Assembly: GCA_013816265.1 (NCBI GenBank)
Contig: JACDES010000004.1
Location: 1-55,914 of the forward strand
Length of the DNA stretch: 55,914 nucleotides
Direction: 5' to 3'
Source of the DNA: Parachlamydiaceae bacterium
GTDB taxonomy: Bacteria; Chlamydiota; Chlamydiia; Chlamydiales; Parachlamydiaceae
Part shown: positions 1 through 8,645 of the stretch, piece after piece
Numbering within the stretch: position 1 is the first letter of the stretch
Layout of the letters: each line of letters opens with the position of its first letter
Made by a program: the position numbers and the translations under genes
Notes under the pieces: generated by a model
The model's input: only the letters and a program-made list of their open reading frames with translations
What the model was told of the DNA's origin: nothing
Databases searched by the model: none

Positions 1-2
1 GA

Positions 3-86
3 AACCATGTGCCTTTTGGTTATGTGTTAAGTGAGGTGCTAAAAAAGCATGATTTTTTAGATATGCTTATTTTTAGTTACTTATAA
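3..86 (+). CDS. C-terminal fragment of an unknown protein (cut by window start)
   Basis: An open frame runs in from the left edge and ends at TAA 84-86, giving 27 residues that end in MLIFSYL. The frame is open from the first complete codon, and the palindromic terminator at 192-229 with its T-run on the plus strand would suit a plus-strand gene ending here. Too little protein is present to name a family. The alternative is that this is non-coding DNA that happens to be open for 28 codons. Confidence 0.4.
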   Translation, partial: NHVPFGYVLSEVLKKHDFLDMLIFSYL

Positions 87-191
87 AAACGAACCTTCCT
101 TAACCGAATGCCATTGGGCCTCCGCTTCGCTGCGACCTGGGCTATTTCATGCCGGCCCTTCAGGCCTAATGCAGATAATCTTCCTTAAAAT
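87..191. repeat. GC-richer degenerate inverted-repeat spacer
   Basis: Between the partial gene and the terminator lies a segment clearly richer in GC than its surroundings, with a loose inverted repeat (gggcct near 117 against aggcct near 164). It resembles a decayed copy of a dispersed intergenic repeat. No coding potential is seen. Confidence 0.3.
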
Positions 192-229
192 AAAAGCCCA
201 GTAGAAAAATATTTTTCTACTGGGCTTTT
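192..229. terminator. Bidirectional intrinsic terminator
   Basis: A perfect 38-nt palindrome: a 19-nt arm at 192-210 and its exact complement at 211-229. It is followed by a T-rich run on the plus strand (225-240) and by TTTTA on the minus strand. It lies between the plus-strand gene ending at 86 and the minus-strand gene ending at 265, so it can stop transcription from both sides. Confidence 0.85.
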
Positions 230-264
230 TTACTTTTTTTAACACATGTGTTAGATGATAAGAC

Positions 265-1158
265 TTAACTCGTAGAGGCTGTGCTTGCCATGTCCGCCAC
301 TTGTTTAGCTTGAGTTAAACTTTGAACTTGATCGAACAGCTCTTGGTTTCGTTTTAATAAAGCTGTTTGATGTTGAATCAAAGAATCAAGCTGAGCACTA
401 TATTGCTTAGCTTGACTGTGATAAAATCTAAAATCGGTTCTTAATTTACATGTTTTTGCTGATAGGATGTCCATTGAATCCTTGGATATTACATCCTCTT
501 TTTCTATTCCATAAGCATTATTTATTTTAGTGATTTGATCTTTTAAAAAAGCATTTAGAGTGTCCACTCTAGCTTTTTTTGCTTTACGAGTTTCATAATT
601 TTCAGGGGGCTCTTTTCTTTTTAATCCCGATGACGATGCAGATCCTGCTCCTGCTCCAGCACAAGTTCCTGCTTCTTCGTCTTCGTCTTCGATTTTAGCT
701 GTCCTGCTACTAGATCCAGCAGTTGGTATACTCATTTCAGTATCACTGTCAGTTGCTGAGGCATCAAGAACTATTGCTGGAATAGCTCCTGATCTAGTAA
801 AATTATGTGGGAGAATTCCAATAGTATGGGCTTTCAGGGCAATTGCTGATAAATCTGATTGGTCTGCTTGTTCATCATCGCTTGACCCTTGAGCGCTTGT
901 TGATACAGTATCAGAAATTAGATCAGGTGTCGCTTCATCAGCAATTGTTGGATTGTTAAAAGGAATATGAAGCCCGGCTAATAACTCTATCTGACTAGAG
1001 GTGTCTTCAAGAGATTGCTGGTCCTTTTGTGATACATCTTGAGAATCGACTGAACTTGAAAAAAAAGTATCAGAAAGACGAAAGTTTTCTGCATTTTGTT
1101 CAGTTGAAGTATTCCAAACAAAACTCTGAATTCCTTGAGTAGCCATATTATAGTCCAT
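265..1158 (-). CDS. Hypothetical protein with bipartite NLS-like motif and C-terminal coiled coil
   Basis: Unrecognised 297-residue protein. The first ~165 residues are rich in Ser, Asp, Thr and Gln and look disordered. An acidic stretch (about 156-162) and a Gly/Ala/Ser linker follow. Then comes K180-R181, ten residues, and KAKKAR (192-197), which fits the bipartite nuclear-localisation pattern KR-X10-three basic of five. The rest (about 200-285) is predicted coiled coil. There is no signal peptide. No clear ribosome-binding site precedes ATG 1158; a second in-frame ATG at 1146 is an equal candidate. The gene ends against the terminator at 192-229. In an intracellular chlamydia this composition suggests a secreted effector possibly targeted to the host nucleus; that is inference. 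Confidence 0.6.
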   Translation of the reverse strand: MDYNMATQGIQSFVWNTSTEQNAENFRLSDTFFSSSVDSQDVSQKDQQSLEDTSSQIELLAGLHIPFNNPTIADEATPDLISDTVSTSAQGSSDDEQADQSDLSAIALKAHTIGILPHNFTRSGAIPAIVLDASATDSDTEMSIPTAGSSSRTAKIEDEDEEAGTCAGAGAGSASSSGLKRKEPPENYETRKAKKARVDTLNAFLKDQITKINNAYGIEKEDVISKDSMDILSAKTCKLRTDFRFYHSQAKQYSAQLDSLIQHQTALLKRNQELFDQVQSLTQAKQVADMASTASTS

Positions 1159-1309
1159 GTTAATTGTTAATTATTGTTATTTTCAAATTTATATAATAAA
1201 GTTAACGTATTACAATTAATAGTGTATTAAGGGAATATGAATTTATGGTTAAGAGAGTGAATCTAAAAGGGCAATAGGAGGAAAGATTTTTAGGTTATTA
1301 CCTTTTGGA

Positions 1310-1427
1310 GGTTAGCGTCAATTGTAGACATGTAGACAAATATGGCGCTTCATAACAAAGCGAAAGTCCTCTTTCGCTTTGTTATGAAGCGCCATATTTG
1401 TCTAAATGCCTTGATTTGACGCTTACC
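1310..1427. repeat. Family A palindromic repeat (full copy)
   Basis: Long inverted repeat. The left arm starts with ggttagcgtca and the right arm ends with tgacgcttacc; the central part, around gacaaatatggcgcttcat and its complement, is nearly perfect. Related copies or half copies lie near 19780-19860 and 55753-55828. It can fold into one very long hairpin. Confidence 0.8.
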
Positions 1428-1507
1428 TTTGGAGTGCATGTCGCTTGCCTTAATGATGTCAACATACCAATGTGTGCAATCTAAAAGCGGTCTTAAGGAG
1501 GCAAAGA
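1426..1507. repeat. Family B repeat (decayed copy)
   Basis: Carries the family B signatures tttggagtgc, gtcgcttgc and gtgcaatctaaaagcggtc. Compared with the copies at 16024-16235 and 30026-30172 it keeps the right arm well but has a worn left arm. Confidence 0.6.
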
Positions 1508-1517
1508 AAAAATCAGC

Positions 1518-1553
1518 AAAAAAAAGGCATAGAATCCATTTGGATTCTATGCC
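1518..1553 (-). terminator. Intrinsic terminator of pnp
   Basis: Perfect 13-bp stem (1526-1538 with 1541-1553) and a 2-nt loop. Eight A residues at 1518-1525 give a T8 tail on the minus strand. It sits about 30 nt beyond the pnp stop codon. Confidence 0.9.
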
Positions 1554-1582
1554 TATACATCGAAGGATAATTAACAGTTAAA

Positions 1583-3673
1583 TTATGACTGTAAAGTTGC
1601 TTTGCGGCTCAATTTGATTTGTCCTCTTTCATTGATATCGAGTACTTTTACGTTTAAAGGATCGCCAACTTTAATGTGATCTTCTAAGTTTGCAATACGA
1701 CTTGAATCAAATTCAGAGATATGGCAAAGACCTTCTTTACCTGGAAGTATTTCAACAAATAGTCCAAAAGCTACTATTGAAGTCACTTTACCTGGATAGA
1801 TTCTACCTATTTCAATTTCGGCTGTTAGACCAAAGATGATAGCTTTCGCTTTTTCGATGCTTTCTAAGTCGTTAGCAGCGATACTCACTAATCCACTATC
1901 GTCGATGTCAATCTGTACACCAGTTTGTTCGATAATAGCACGGATTTGCTTACCACCTGGCCCGATAACTGTCGCAATTTTGCTTGGCTTAATTTGCACT
2001 GTTTCGATACGCGGAGCATATTGTGACATTTGAGGATTGTGTGTTGGAGCTACAGCCAACATCTTATTCAGAATGTGTATGCGACCATCTTTTGCTTGTT
2101 TGAGTGCAGCACGCATAATTTCAAGAGTAATACCTTCCACTTTGATGTCCATTTGGAAAGCTGTGATCCCTTCATGGTCACCAGTTACTTTGAAGTCCAT
2201 ATCTCCTAAAGCATCTTCTAGTCCTAAAATATCAGATAATATGATAAATTGATCATCTTCAAGAATGAGGCCCATTGCAATACCGGAAACTGGGCGCTTG
2301 ATTGGAACCCCTGCATCCATTAATGCTAAGCATCCACCGCATACTGTCGCCATAGATGAAGATCCGTTCGATTCAGTGATGTTGGATTCGAGACGAATGA
2401 CATATGGGAATTGTTCTTTAGTTGGTAAAACTGCTTTAAGAGATCTTTCAGCTAATTTACCATGTCCAATCTCACGACGTCCCGGTGTACCGATACGTCC
2501 CACTTCACCTACTGAAGATGGTGGAAAGAAGTATTGTAGATAGAAACGTTGGCTGCCTTCACCATTAAGAGTTTCGAAACGTTGAGCCATGTTTTCACCG
2601 CCCAGAGTGCATACTGCAAGGGCTTGTGTTTCTCCACGTGTGAAGAGAGAGCTACCGTGAGCGCGAGGTAAGAATTTCTGTTCGATATCGATCGGACGAA
2701 TTTCAATTGGGCTACGACCATCAGAACGTACTTTCTCATTCAATATCATTCTACGCATCATCTTAGATGATGTTTCTTTGATAACATATTGAACGTGTTG
2801 AACTGGATACTTCGGTTCTTGATCTGCAGGTAAGATTGCATCCATCACAGCTTTATTTGCTAGAGCTAAAGCTTCTTCACGTTGCTGTTTTAAGCTTATA
2901 CGTAAAGCTTTATCCAACATTGGATGAGAAGCTGCTTCAACCGCACTGTAAAGTTCTTTAGGTATTTTACGCAAAGTCGTTCTATTTTTTGGTTTACCGA
3001 TACGAGATTGCCATTCCTTTAGAGCAGCGCAAATAACTTTAATGCTTTCATGTCCAGTTGAGATGGCTTCTAATACTTGAGCTTCGGTCAAGAAATCGCA
3101 GAAACCTTCAATCATTAAAACGGCATCTTCTGTACCGGCAATCAGTAGGTCTAATTTTGATTTTTCTAATTCATCGTTTGTTGGATTGATGATGAATTTA
3201 TTATCAAGGAATCCAACTCGTACAGCGCCTACAGGTTTGATTAAAGGGATATCGGATACAACTAATGCGGCTGATGCAGCACAAATTGCTAGTGGATCCG
3301 GTAGATTGATTCCATCGTACGACCAAACATAGGTCAATACTTGTATTTCATTATAGTAGCCTTCTTCGAAAAGAGGGCGTAAGGGTCTGTCAATAAGGCG
3401 TGAGGTTAATATTTCACGTTCTGTTGGACGCCCTTCGCGTTTAATGAAACCACTGACTGTTTTTCCTGCTGATGAAAATTTCTCTTGGTAATCGACACGT
3501 AGGGGTAAGAAATCATTTTTATCTTCGGCTGTAGGTGCTGCTACGGCAGTAGAAAACACCATTGTTTCTCCACAACGAACGATGACGGCACCGTTAGCTT
3601 GGCGAGCCACTTTTCCAGTTTCGAAGCTTATTTTATGTTGACCAACGTCAACGGTTATTGTTTCACGTTTCAT
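1583..3673 (-). CDS. pnp: Polyribonucleotide nucleotidyltransferase (PNPase)
   Basis: 696 residues, the usual length of bacterial PNPase, which phosphorolytically degrades RNA 3' to 5' as a trimer in the cytoplasm. Two RNase PH folds (about 10-230 and 310-545) are joined by the helical domain. A KH domain follows with the GxxG loop IGPGGKQIR (about 567-575), then an S1 RNA-binding domain beginning near IYPGKVTSI (about 625-692). The catalytic core motif LNGEGSQRFYLQYFFPPSSVGE is recognisable in parts around residues 368-390. It lies downstream of rpsO on the same strand, the common rpsO-pnp order, but a terminator at 3993-4021 separates the two. A strong terminator follows the gene. Confidence 0.97.
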   Translation of the reverse strand: MKRETITVDVGQHKISFETGKVARQANGAVIVRCGETMVFSTAVAAPTAEDKNDFLPLRVDYQEKFSSAGKTVSGFIKREGRPTEREILTSRLIDRPLRPLFEEGYYNEIQVLTYVWSYDGINLPDPLAICAASAALVVSDIPLIKPVGAVRVGFLDNKFIINPTNDELEKSKLDLLIAGTEDAVLMIEGFCDFLTEAQVLEAISTGHESIKVICAALKEWQSRIGKPKNRTTLRKIPKELYSAVEAASHPMLDKALRISLKQQREEALALANKAVMDAILPADQEPKYPVQHVQYVIKETSSKMMRRMILNEKVRSDGRSPIEIRPIDIEQKFLPRAHGSSLFTRGETQALAVCTLGGENMAQRFETLNGEGSQRFYLQYFFPPSSVGEVGRIGTPGRREIGHGKLAERSLKAVLPTKEQFPYVIRLESNITESNGSSSMATVCGGCLALMDAGVPIKRPVSGIAMGLILEDDQFIILSDILGLEDALGDMDFKVTGDHEGITAFQMDIKVEGITLEIMRAALKQAKDGRIHILNKMLAVAPTHNPQMSQYAPRIETVQIKPSKIATVIGPGGKQIRAIIEQTGVQIDIDDSGLVSIAANDLESIEKAKAIIFGLTAEIEIGRIYPGKVTSIVAFGLFVEILPGKEGLCHISEFDSSRIANLEDHIKVGDPLNVKVLDINERGQIKLSRKATLQS

Positions 3674-4033
3674 ATGTAATTTTTCTCTTTATAAGGGTGT
3701 ACCGAGCATTTGGATAACTCAGTATATAATAGATAATTTCAAAATTCTATTTACATTCGATAGCACAATTCTTCATTTCAAGAGCAATTTTTTTGTTTGA
3801 ATAAAAAATGTTGAGAGGAAGAAATGATTTGAAAATGTGTTGAATTTTGTAAAAGATTGAATCTTATGAAAAATAATTTTGTTTAGGATAGAATTCAGAA
3901 AACAGGCTTCAAAAATCGAGTTTAAAGAGAGTTTTCTGATTTCTAGTTCCTTTATTTTATTATTTACGCTTGATTTTGTCTTTTGCTTTAAGAAAAAAGG
4001 ACAGCTTTTGGCTGTCCTTTTCTTATAATTGGC
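3674..4033. other. AT-rich pnp leader region and rpsO terminator
   Basis: 360 nt between rpsO and pnp. Apart from the rpsO terminator at 3993-4021 it is AT-rich, with no repeat and no convincing reading frame. The length leaves room for a separate pnp promoter and a structured 5' leader, as known for pnp autoregulation elsewhere, but I could not assign boxes. Confidence 0.5.
3993..4021 (-). terminator. Intrinsic terminator of rpsO
   Basis: Stem aaaaggacagc with gctgtcctttt around a short T-rich loop. The A-run at 3993-3998 gives a T-tail on the minus strand. It lies 13 nt past the rpsO stop codon. Confidence 0.85.
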
Positions 4034-4303
4034 TCAACGTCTGAGCTTTAATTTGTTAATTAGCGTTTGATAACGCTTTGTATCAGTAGAATTTAAGTAG
4101 TCTAACAGACGACGGCGTTGTCCCACGAGCTTTAGAAGAGATAAACGAGAGCCATGATCTTTAGGAGCTCGTTTAAGGTGTTCTGTAAGTTCCGTGATAC
4201 GTTCAGTCAAAATGGCTATTTGAACGTCTGCAGAGCCCGTATCTTTTTCGTGTAACTGAAATTTCTTCGTTATTTCTTCTTTAGTACCTTTGTCTAGAGA
4301 CAT
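4034..4303 (-). CDS. rpsO: 30S ribosomal protein S15
   Basis: S15 is a primary 16S rRNA-binding protein of the small subunit. From ATG 4303 the protein has 89 residues, exactly the family's standard length, beginning [11 protein letters not shown] and ending in the typical LRR. The signature region runs from about [20 protein letters not shown] to RRLLDYLNS. An ATG five codons upstream (4318) is in frame, but the Shine-Dalgarno sequence GAGGAG lies at 4310-4315, correctly spaced only for ATG 4303. It is followed by its own terminator and then pnp. Confidence 0.96.
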   Translation of the reverse strand: MSLDKGTKEEITKKFQLHEKDTGSADVQIAILTERITELTEHLKRAPKDHGSRLSLLKLVGQRRRLLDYLNSTDTKRYQTLINKLKLRR

Positions 4304-4418
4304 TCGGAATCTCCTCATTGCGAAGCCATAAAAATGGCTACTGGTTTACTTACGATTATTTCTAAGAACTGCTATAATAATACCATAGATACTGAATTTA
4401 TTGCAAGAACCAAAAACC

Positions 4419-4679
4419 TTAAACTTTAGTATCCAAAATGACTTCAATATAATCGGGAAATTTTTTCGTAACATCTCGGCGCATTACTACCTTAAAAGGA
4501 ATGGTAATTCTTCCATAGTGCTTTTCCATCTGAAGCTCATCCCAAATTTTAGCTTGAAGTGTATCATTTACAGGATCATTCTTATACTTTTTTAGTAGCA
4601 AATTAATATAGTCTTGTTCGCTTCTCCTTACGACTTCTTTCCCGTAGAATGGATGTTCTTCTTCAGTATCATGGGTCAT
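4419..4679 (-). CDS. Small conserved-looking hypothetical protein
   Basis: 86 residues, charged and soluble, beginning MTHDTEEEHPFYGKE and ending EVILDTKV. No signal peptide or membrane segment. It lies between rpsO and the plus-strand coiled-coil gene, divergent from the latter with only 73 nt between the starts, so a shared promoter region is likely. A weak ribosome-binding sequence (AAGGCAAG) precedes ATG 4679. I do not recognise a family; balanced composition and position inside a core cluster favour a real gene. Confidence 0.6.
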   Translation of the reverse strand: MTHDTEEEHPFYGKEVVRRSEQDYINLLLKKYKNDPVNDTLQAKIWDELQMEKHYGRITIPFKVVMRRDVTKKFPDYIEVILDTKV

Positions 4680-4752
4680 TCTGACTTGCCTTTTGGTATT
4701 AAACCTGATAAATTATTTCATTAATCCCATTTTAACTTAAAGGATCAATATC

Positions 4753-5433
4753 ATGTATAAAAATGCTTCTTATAAAGAAAAATATGCTGAAATTCAAGAG
4801 TGGCTTCCACTTATTATTGAAACTGTAAAAAAAGACCTTAAAAATGAGCATCTTAAGAAAGATTTCTTATTTATTAAGAAATATTTGGCCACAAAAAACA
4901 TCAATAAATTGACAACTCAAGACCTTACTGAAGCGTACCAAAGCGCGATTGCTAATGAAGATAATGGTGAAGCTTTAGCTGAATTTATCACTTCCAGATG
5001 GCTCATGAACAATTCAGAGTTATACGATTATTTCGAACAGCGTTTAACTCAAATTAACCCAGATTTTGGTGCTATAGAAGAAATTGATATGCCAACAGCT
5101 CAGTCGATTATTAAAGATTCTACAGCACAGTTTGGAGCTCCTCATACTTATTTATTCGCTATTTTGAACTCTGTTGTTTTTCCTGCAGAAGCATTTCAAA
5201 AATTAAAGAAAGATGCAAAACATGATGTTCAACAGAAAATTGATGAAACATCGTCTCTAAGTGAAAAAATGTCGATCGAAAATTCTAAAAAGAATCAAGA
5301 AAGAGAGATTGCTCGTTTGACTGACAAATATGAGAAAAAACTATCTGGATTACAAAAGAAATACATCGTAGATACCGACAGCTTGAAAAAGCAGGTGGCT
5401 CAACTTCAACGTAAACTTCAAGAGAAGTCGTAG
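4753..5433 (+). CDS. Hypothetical protein with C-terminal coiled coil
   Basis: 226 residues, soluble, no signal peptide. Residues 1-165 are mixed alpha-helical; residues about 165-226 are a highly charged coiled coil (KKNQEREIARLTDKYEKKL...). The ribosome-binding site AAAGGA precedes ATG 4753. Three nucleotides after its stop tadA begins, so the two are surely co-transcribed. Hypothetical genes sit next to tadA in Chlamydia genomes, and this may be a counterpart, but I cannot confirm which one. Confidence 0.75.
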   Translation: MYKNASYKEKYAEIQEWLPLIIETVKKDLKNEHLKKDFLFIKKYLATKNINKLTTQDLTEAYQSAIANEDNGEALAEFITSRWLMNNSELYDYFEQRLTQINPDFGAIEEIDMPTAQSIIKDSTAQFGAPHTYLFAILNSVVFPAEAFQKLKKDAKHDVQQKIDETSSLSEKMSIENSKKNQEREIARLTDKYEKKLSGLQKKYIVDTDSLKKQVAQLQRKLQEKS

Positions 5434-5436
5434 TAC

Positions 5437-5970
5437 ATGAATTTTCCTTTTGCTATCACACCTCAAACTGATGATGAGAAATTCATGTTAGAAGCCCTAA
5501 AGGAAGCTTGGAAGGCTTTTAAAGCCGACGAGGTTCCTGTAGGGGCTGTATTAGTGAAGGATCAGCGCATCATAGCTAGAGGATATAATCAAGTTGAAAT
5601 GTTAAAAGATGCCACTGCTCATGCCGAAATGCTGTGCATAACAGCAGGGGAGAGTGCATTGACGAACTGGCGTCTTGCTAACACAACTTTATATTGTACT
5701 ATTGAGCCGTGTAGCATGTGTGTAGGTGCAATGCTACTTTCACGTATTCCTACAATTGTTTGGGGAGCCCCGGATATCCGCCACGGTGCTAATGGAAGTT
5801 GGGTAGATTTATTGGAATTAACCCATCCAACGCATCAGATTGCCGTGAGAAGGGGAGTCCTTCAAGAGCAATGTGCATGGTTGATAAAAGATTTTTTTCA
5901 GATGCAAAGAAAAAAGAAAAAACAAAGTGACGATCATGACGCTATTGAATTCATCTTGGATGATAATTGA
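5437..5970 (+). CDS. tadA: tRNA-specific adenosine deaminase (adenosine-34 to inosine)
   Basis: TadA deaminates A34 of tRNA-Arg(ACG) to inosine. The protein has 177 residues. The zinc-dependent deaminase motifs are complete: H62-A-E64 supplies one zinc ligand and the proton-shuttling Glu, and P91-C92-x-x-C95 supplies the two Cys ligands. It is longer than the E. coli core at the C-terminus, with a basic KKKKQ patch followed by an acidic end. It starts 3 nt after the preceding gene, and its last 11 nt overlap the next small gene. The order close to pnp-rpsO matches known chlamydial genomes. Confidence 0.95.
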   Translation: MNFPFAITPQTDDEKFMLEALKEAWKAFKADEVPVGAVLVKDQRIIARGYNQVEMLKDATAHAEMLCITAGESALTNWRLANTTLYCTIEPCSMCVGAMLLSRIPTIVWGAPDIRHGANGSWVDLLELTHPTHQIAVRRGVLQEQCAWLIKDFFQMQRKKKKQSDDHDAIEFILDDN

Positions 5971-6184
5971 TAATTTGGTTGAGGAATTAATCGAGAATCA
6001 AAAGAAAGCTCTATTGAAATGTGGTCGCCGTATTATTCCCACTCTTACACCAGAGGATATGCTACAACCTAATGATTATTTAGAGTTGGAAAATAACCCT
6101 CATTTTCGCTATGAAGAAGGGATTCTTGCTGGCATGCAGAGTGTTCAAATGGCTCTGAGAGCTGAAATCAATTCTGGTAAATAA
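5960..6184 (+). CDS. Small hypothetical protein overlapping tadA
   Basis: From ATG 5960 the protein has 74 residues (MIIDNLVEEL...). An earlier in-frame ATG at 5927 would add 11 residues inside tadA. The later start gives a sensible protein and an 11-nt overlap, typical of translational coupling. It is soluble, with a conserved-looking core (RRIIPTLTPEDMLQPNDY) and an amphipathic end. No family recognised. It is the last gene before the large palindrome. Confidence 0.6.
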   Translation: MIIDNLVEELIENQKKALLKCGRRIIPTLTPEDMLQPNDYLELENNPHFRYEEGILAGMQSVQMALRAEINSGK

Positions 6185-6943
6185 TCTTCCGCCTTAACGT
6201 GCTGTTGCTCTTACACGTGCCCGTGCCCCTTGCCCGTGCCCGTGCCCGATTGTTAGAAAGTGCTGCTATAAAATAAAGTAGAAGTTAATAAGGAACATTT
6301 TGAACAATCGGGCACGGGCAAGGGCAAGGGCGATGCTTTTACCCATAAGTGGCTAAAAACAATATAGAGATAAATGTAGGTGCTAAAACAAGTGGAAAAA
6401 GTTAAAATAAATGAGGTCTAAAGGTTAACGCAGAGACGGGGAGACAGGGAGACGGAGAGAGGTTATATAAGTTAAATTAGGTTAGATAAAAGCCAAGCGA
6501 TTCTTCGTTAGCTCGGAGAGCGTCTGTTCAAAGCCCAGAGTGACGTAAGGAACTCTGGGTAAATAAAATAAAGATTAGAGCTCGTAGAGCGACTCAAATT
6601 TGCGACGATATGCTAACTCTTTTTACATACAAACTACTTGAAACATTTCTTTGTAATAATCTCATATTTGAGTCGCTCTACGAGCTCTATATCTTTATTT
6701 TATTTACCCAGAGTTCCTTACGTCACTCTGGGCTTTGAACAGACGCTCTCCGAGCTAACGAAGAGTCGACAGGCTTTTATCTTACCTAATTTAACTTATA
6801 TAACCCCTCCCCGTCTCTGCGTTGAATTCAATTAAAGTACTTACACGTGTTTTTTAAATCCCTCATTTTTTGCATTTTAGCTACTTGTGGGTAAAAAGCA
6901 AGGGCAAGGGCACGTAAAGGGACAATCGGGCAGGGGAAATTGC
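6185..6943. repeat. Giant nested palindrome (~720 nt) between tadA cluster and OTU genes
   Basis: No gene. The whole segment is one imperfect nested inverted repeat centred near 6620-6632. Outer arms: (g)cccgtgcc-type repeats at 6216-6250 and their complement at 6899-6940, with a second pair at 6304-6333. Next ring: taccca(t/c)aagtggct at 6340-6354 with agctacttgtgggta at 6879-6893. Next: ggttaacgcagagacgggg at 6422-6440 with ccccgtctctgcgttga at 6809-6825. Core: the family C palindrome at 6503-6765. It suggests successive insertion of palindromic elements into one another, or one composite element. Confidence 0.75.
6503..6765. repeat. Family C palindromic repeat (full copy)
   Basis: Inverted repeat with arms of about 98 nt (6503-6599 and 6665-6765) around a 65-nt loop. 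The outer end reads cttcgttagctcggagagc, the middle contains the smaller hairpin cccagagtgac...ctctggg, and the inner end reads gagctcgtagagcgactcaaat. Other copies: 30196-30481 (full), and partial copies near 10807-10850, 19618-19665 and 44379-44475. Confidence 0.85.
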
Positions 6944-8488
6944 CTAACCAATATTGACTATCTTATAGTGATTGTTGTTAACGTGCATGATATGAACTGC
7001 TTGGCGCCCTTCAACATTTCCGTAAGGATTTGGCATCCAAGCACGTTTTTTTCCATTATCTTCAATTAACACAGGTTTGAGATCTTTATTCCCCAATTTG
7101 GTATCGGCCTTATATTGCTTCACGAATTGTTCGTGTCTACCGTCCATGGTTTCACCAACTTTCAGTTTTTCACCAGGTTTAAGATCAAGAACTACAGGTC
7201 TCCAGTCAACGATAGTAACGTCATATTTATCACTCAAGGCCTTCATCTGGTCTGTACCACAATGAAACTTATCTTTTTGTGAAAGTTCTAAATATTTTTC
7301 AATAGCGGGTCTTGGGTTGTTTTCATCAAGATTGATGATTGAATTCTGTTTTTCCTGTATATCAATCGCGTTGTGATTCTGCATTTGTTTATATACAGTG
7401 CTGTTAAAACCAGATTGAGATCCAACAAAGGCCAACGTATTATTTAAATCTGTGATATCTTGGCGCATTTTTTTATTATGTAATTCGACACACTGCATCA
7501 AACTATATTCAAGAATGAATACATCATCCGGACTGGATGCTTGCAGCTTCCTCGCTATTTCTTCCCCTGCTTCAGTACGAAGCCTTGTGGCTATCGGAAG
7601 AAGGATTTCGTTTCTTAAGTCTTGTTTGACTTTCTTTGCAGCTTCTGAATCACCTAATGCAAATTGATACTTTTCTCTTAGATCGCCTTGGATGTCTTCA
7701 GATTTAACAGAATAGTCCAATTTTGTTTGCAATGCAGGGTTTTGTTGAGCTAATTTCATCAAAGCTACTGCAATTGAATAAAAGAGACAATTACCATCAT
7801 CAGGAACATTTTGGATGTTATTTGGTTTAATTTGAAATGGGTCTGAATCCAATTCTATCATTGGAATCATTTCAAGTTCGATTTCGAGTTTTTCTGTTTT
7901 TTTAGGGGTTGCTATTTGGGTTTGTGGGGCAGCGGAATCTTTGGGTTTATCAAGTATTGCTTTTTTGATCCTTGGAGCTTCTTCCGAGGCTTCTAAAACG
8001 ACTTCTGGTTGTTTATGCTTATTTTTTGGCTTAACGTGTCTATTTTTTTGCTTTGGAGAAGCTAATTTTGATTGTGCGACGGTGTCAATTTTTGGTGTTA
8101 AGGTTTGAGTCAATTCAACAACCGCAGATTCTTTTGCTTTTGACGTTTCTTGGGTAGTTACTTCTGTTAATGGTGTCTCAATTGAAGGCATTGATTTTTC
8201 TTGGTCTTCACTTATTGGTTGTTCAACCGGAGGCTGAACTCCTGCGCTAAGAGGTTTAAAATCCTTTGAAGACAGATCTTCAGGTTTGTGTCCAATGAGT
8301 TTTTTTTCCGAATGAGATGAATAAAATAGATGAGAGATAGCGCGTGCGAGTTCAGCGATATAACTTAACATGGAACATAGTGTCGTCCAAATCCTACCAC
8401 CCCATGATGTACTATCATTTAGTTGGGTCGACTGAGAAGGAACTTGGTGTTTCACGTGAGGAATTTTATCTGAATGCTTGATTGGCAT
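6944..8488 (-). CDS. OTU-type cysteine protease (putative deubiquitinase effector)
   Basis: 514 residues. The OTU domain occupies about 220-514: the nucleophile loop P229-D-D-G-N-C234-L-F is the canonical OTU motif, and the catalytic His is H507 in NNNHYKIVNIG at the very end. OTU proteases remove ubiquitin. Because bacteria lack ubiquitin, a host-directed role is the natural inference, and OTU effectors are known from chlamydiae. Residues 29-57 contain an amphipathic hydrophobic stretch shared with the next gene. Residues 60-205 are a disordered Pro/Lys/Thr-rich linker. No Sec signal is clear. ATG 8488 is preceded by AGGTAAG. It is a tandem paralogue of the gene at 8646-9989. Confidence 0.85.
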   Translation of the reverse strand: MPIKHSDKIPHVKHQVPSQSTQLNDSTSWGGRIWTTLCSMLSYIAELARAISHLFYSSHSEKKLIGHKPEDLSSKDFKPLSAGVQPPVEQPISEDQEKSMPSIETPLTEVTTQETSKAKESAVVELTQTLTPKIDTVAQSKLASPKQKNRHVKPKNKHKQPEVVLEASEEAPRIKKAILDKPKDSAAPQTQIATPKKTEKLEIELEMIPMIELDSDPFQIKPNNIQNVPDDGNCLFYSIAVALMKLAQQNPALQTKLDYSVKSEDIQGDLREKYQFALGDSEAAKKVKQDLRNEILLPIATRLRTEAGEEIARKLQASSPDDVFILEYSLMQCVELHNKKMRQDITDLNNTLAFVGSQSGFNSTVYKQMQNHNAIDIQEKQNSIINLDENNPRPAIEKYLELSQKDKFHCGTDQMKALSDKYDVTIVDWRPVVLDLKPGEKLKVGETMDGRHEQFVKQYKADTKLGNKDLKPVLIEDNGKKRAWMPNPYGNVEGRQAVHIMHVNNNHYKIVNIG

Positions 8489-8588
8489 ATCTTACCTATG
8501 AATGGTTATATTTATTTCATTTTTATTTAGTAATAAAATGATTATAACACATTAAAAATAAAATCCGTGTTAAATTCTTGTAAAGATG

Positions 8589-8622
8589 TATACCACAATC
8601 CACTTATGCGGACTGTGGTATA
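8589..8622. repeat. Short family D-like palindrome (possible terminator)
   Basis: Hairpin taccacaatcc...ggactgtggta (about 8590-8619) flanked by TA on both sides. It lies just beyond the stop codon of the upstream minus-strand gene, so it may serve as a terminator. The ends match the family D termini (taccac...gtggta). Confidence 0.55.
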
Positions 8623-8645
8623 AAATGTGATTTTAAAAATTATTT

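Larger units (their letters stand above)
1159..1582. other. Intergenic region with family A and B repeats
   Basis: 424 nt without a gene. It contains the AT-rich upstream region of the minus-strand gene (1159-1300), a family A palindrome (1310-1427), half of a family B repeat (1426-1507) and the pnp terminator (1518-1553). Confidence 0.7.
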
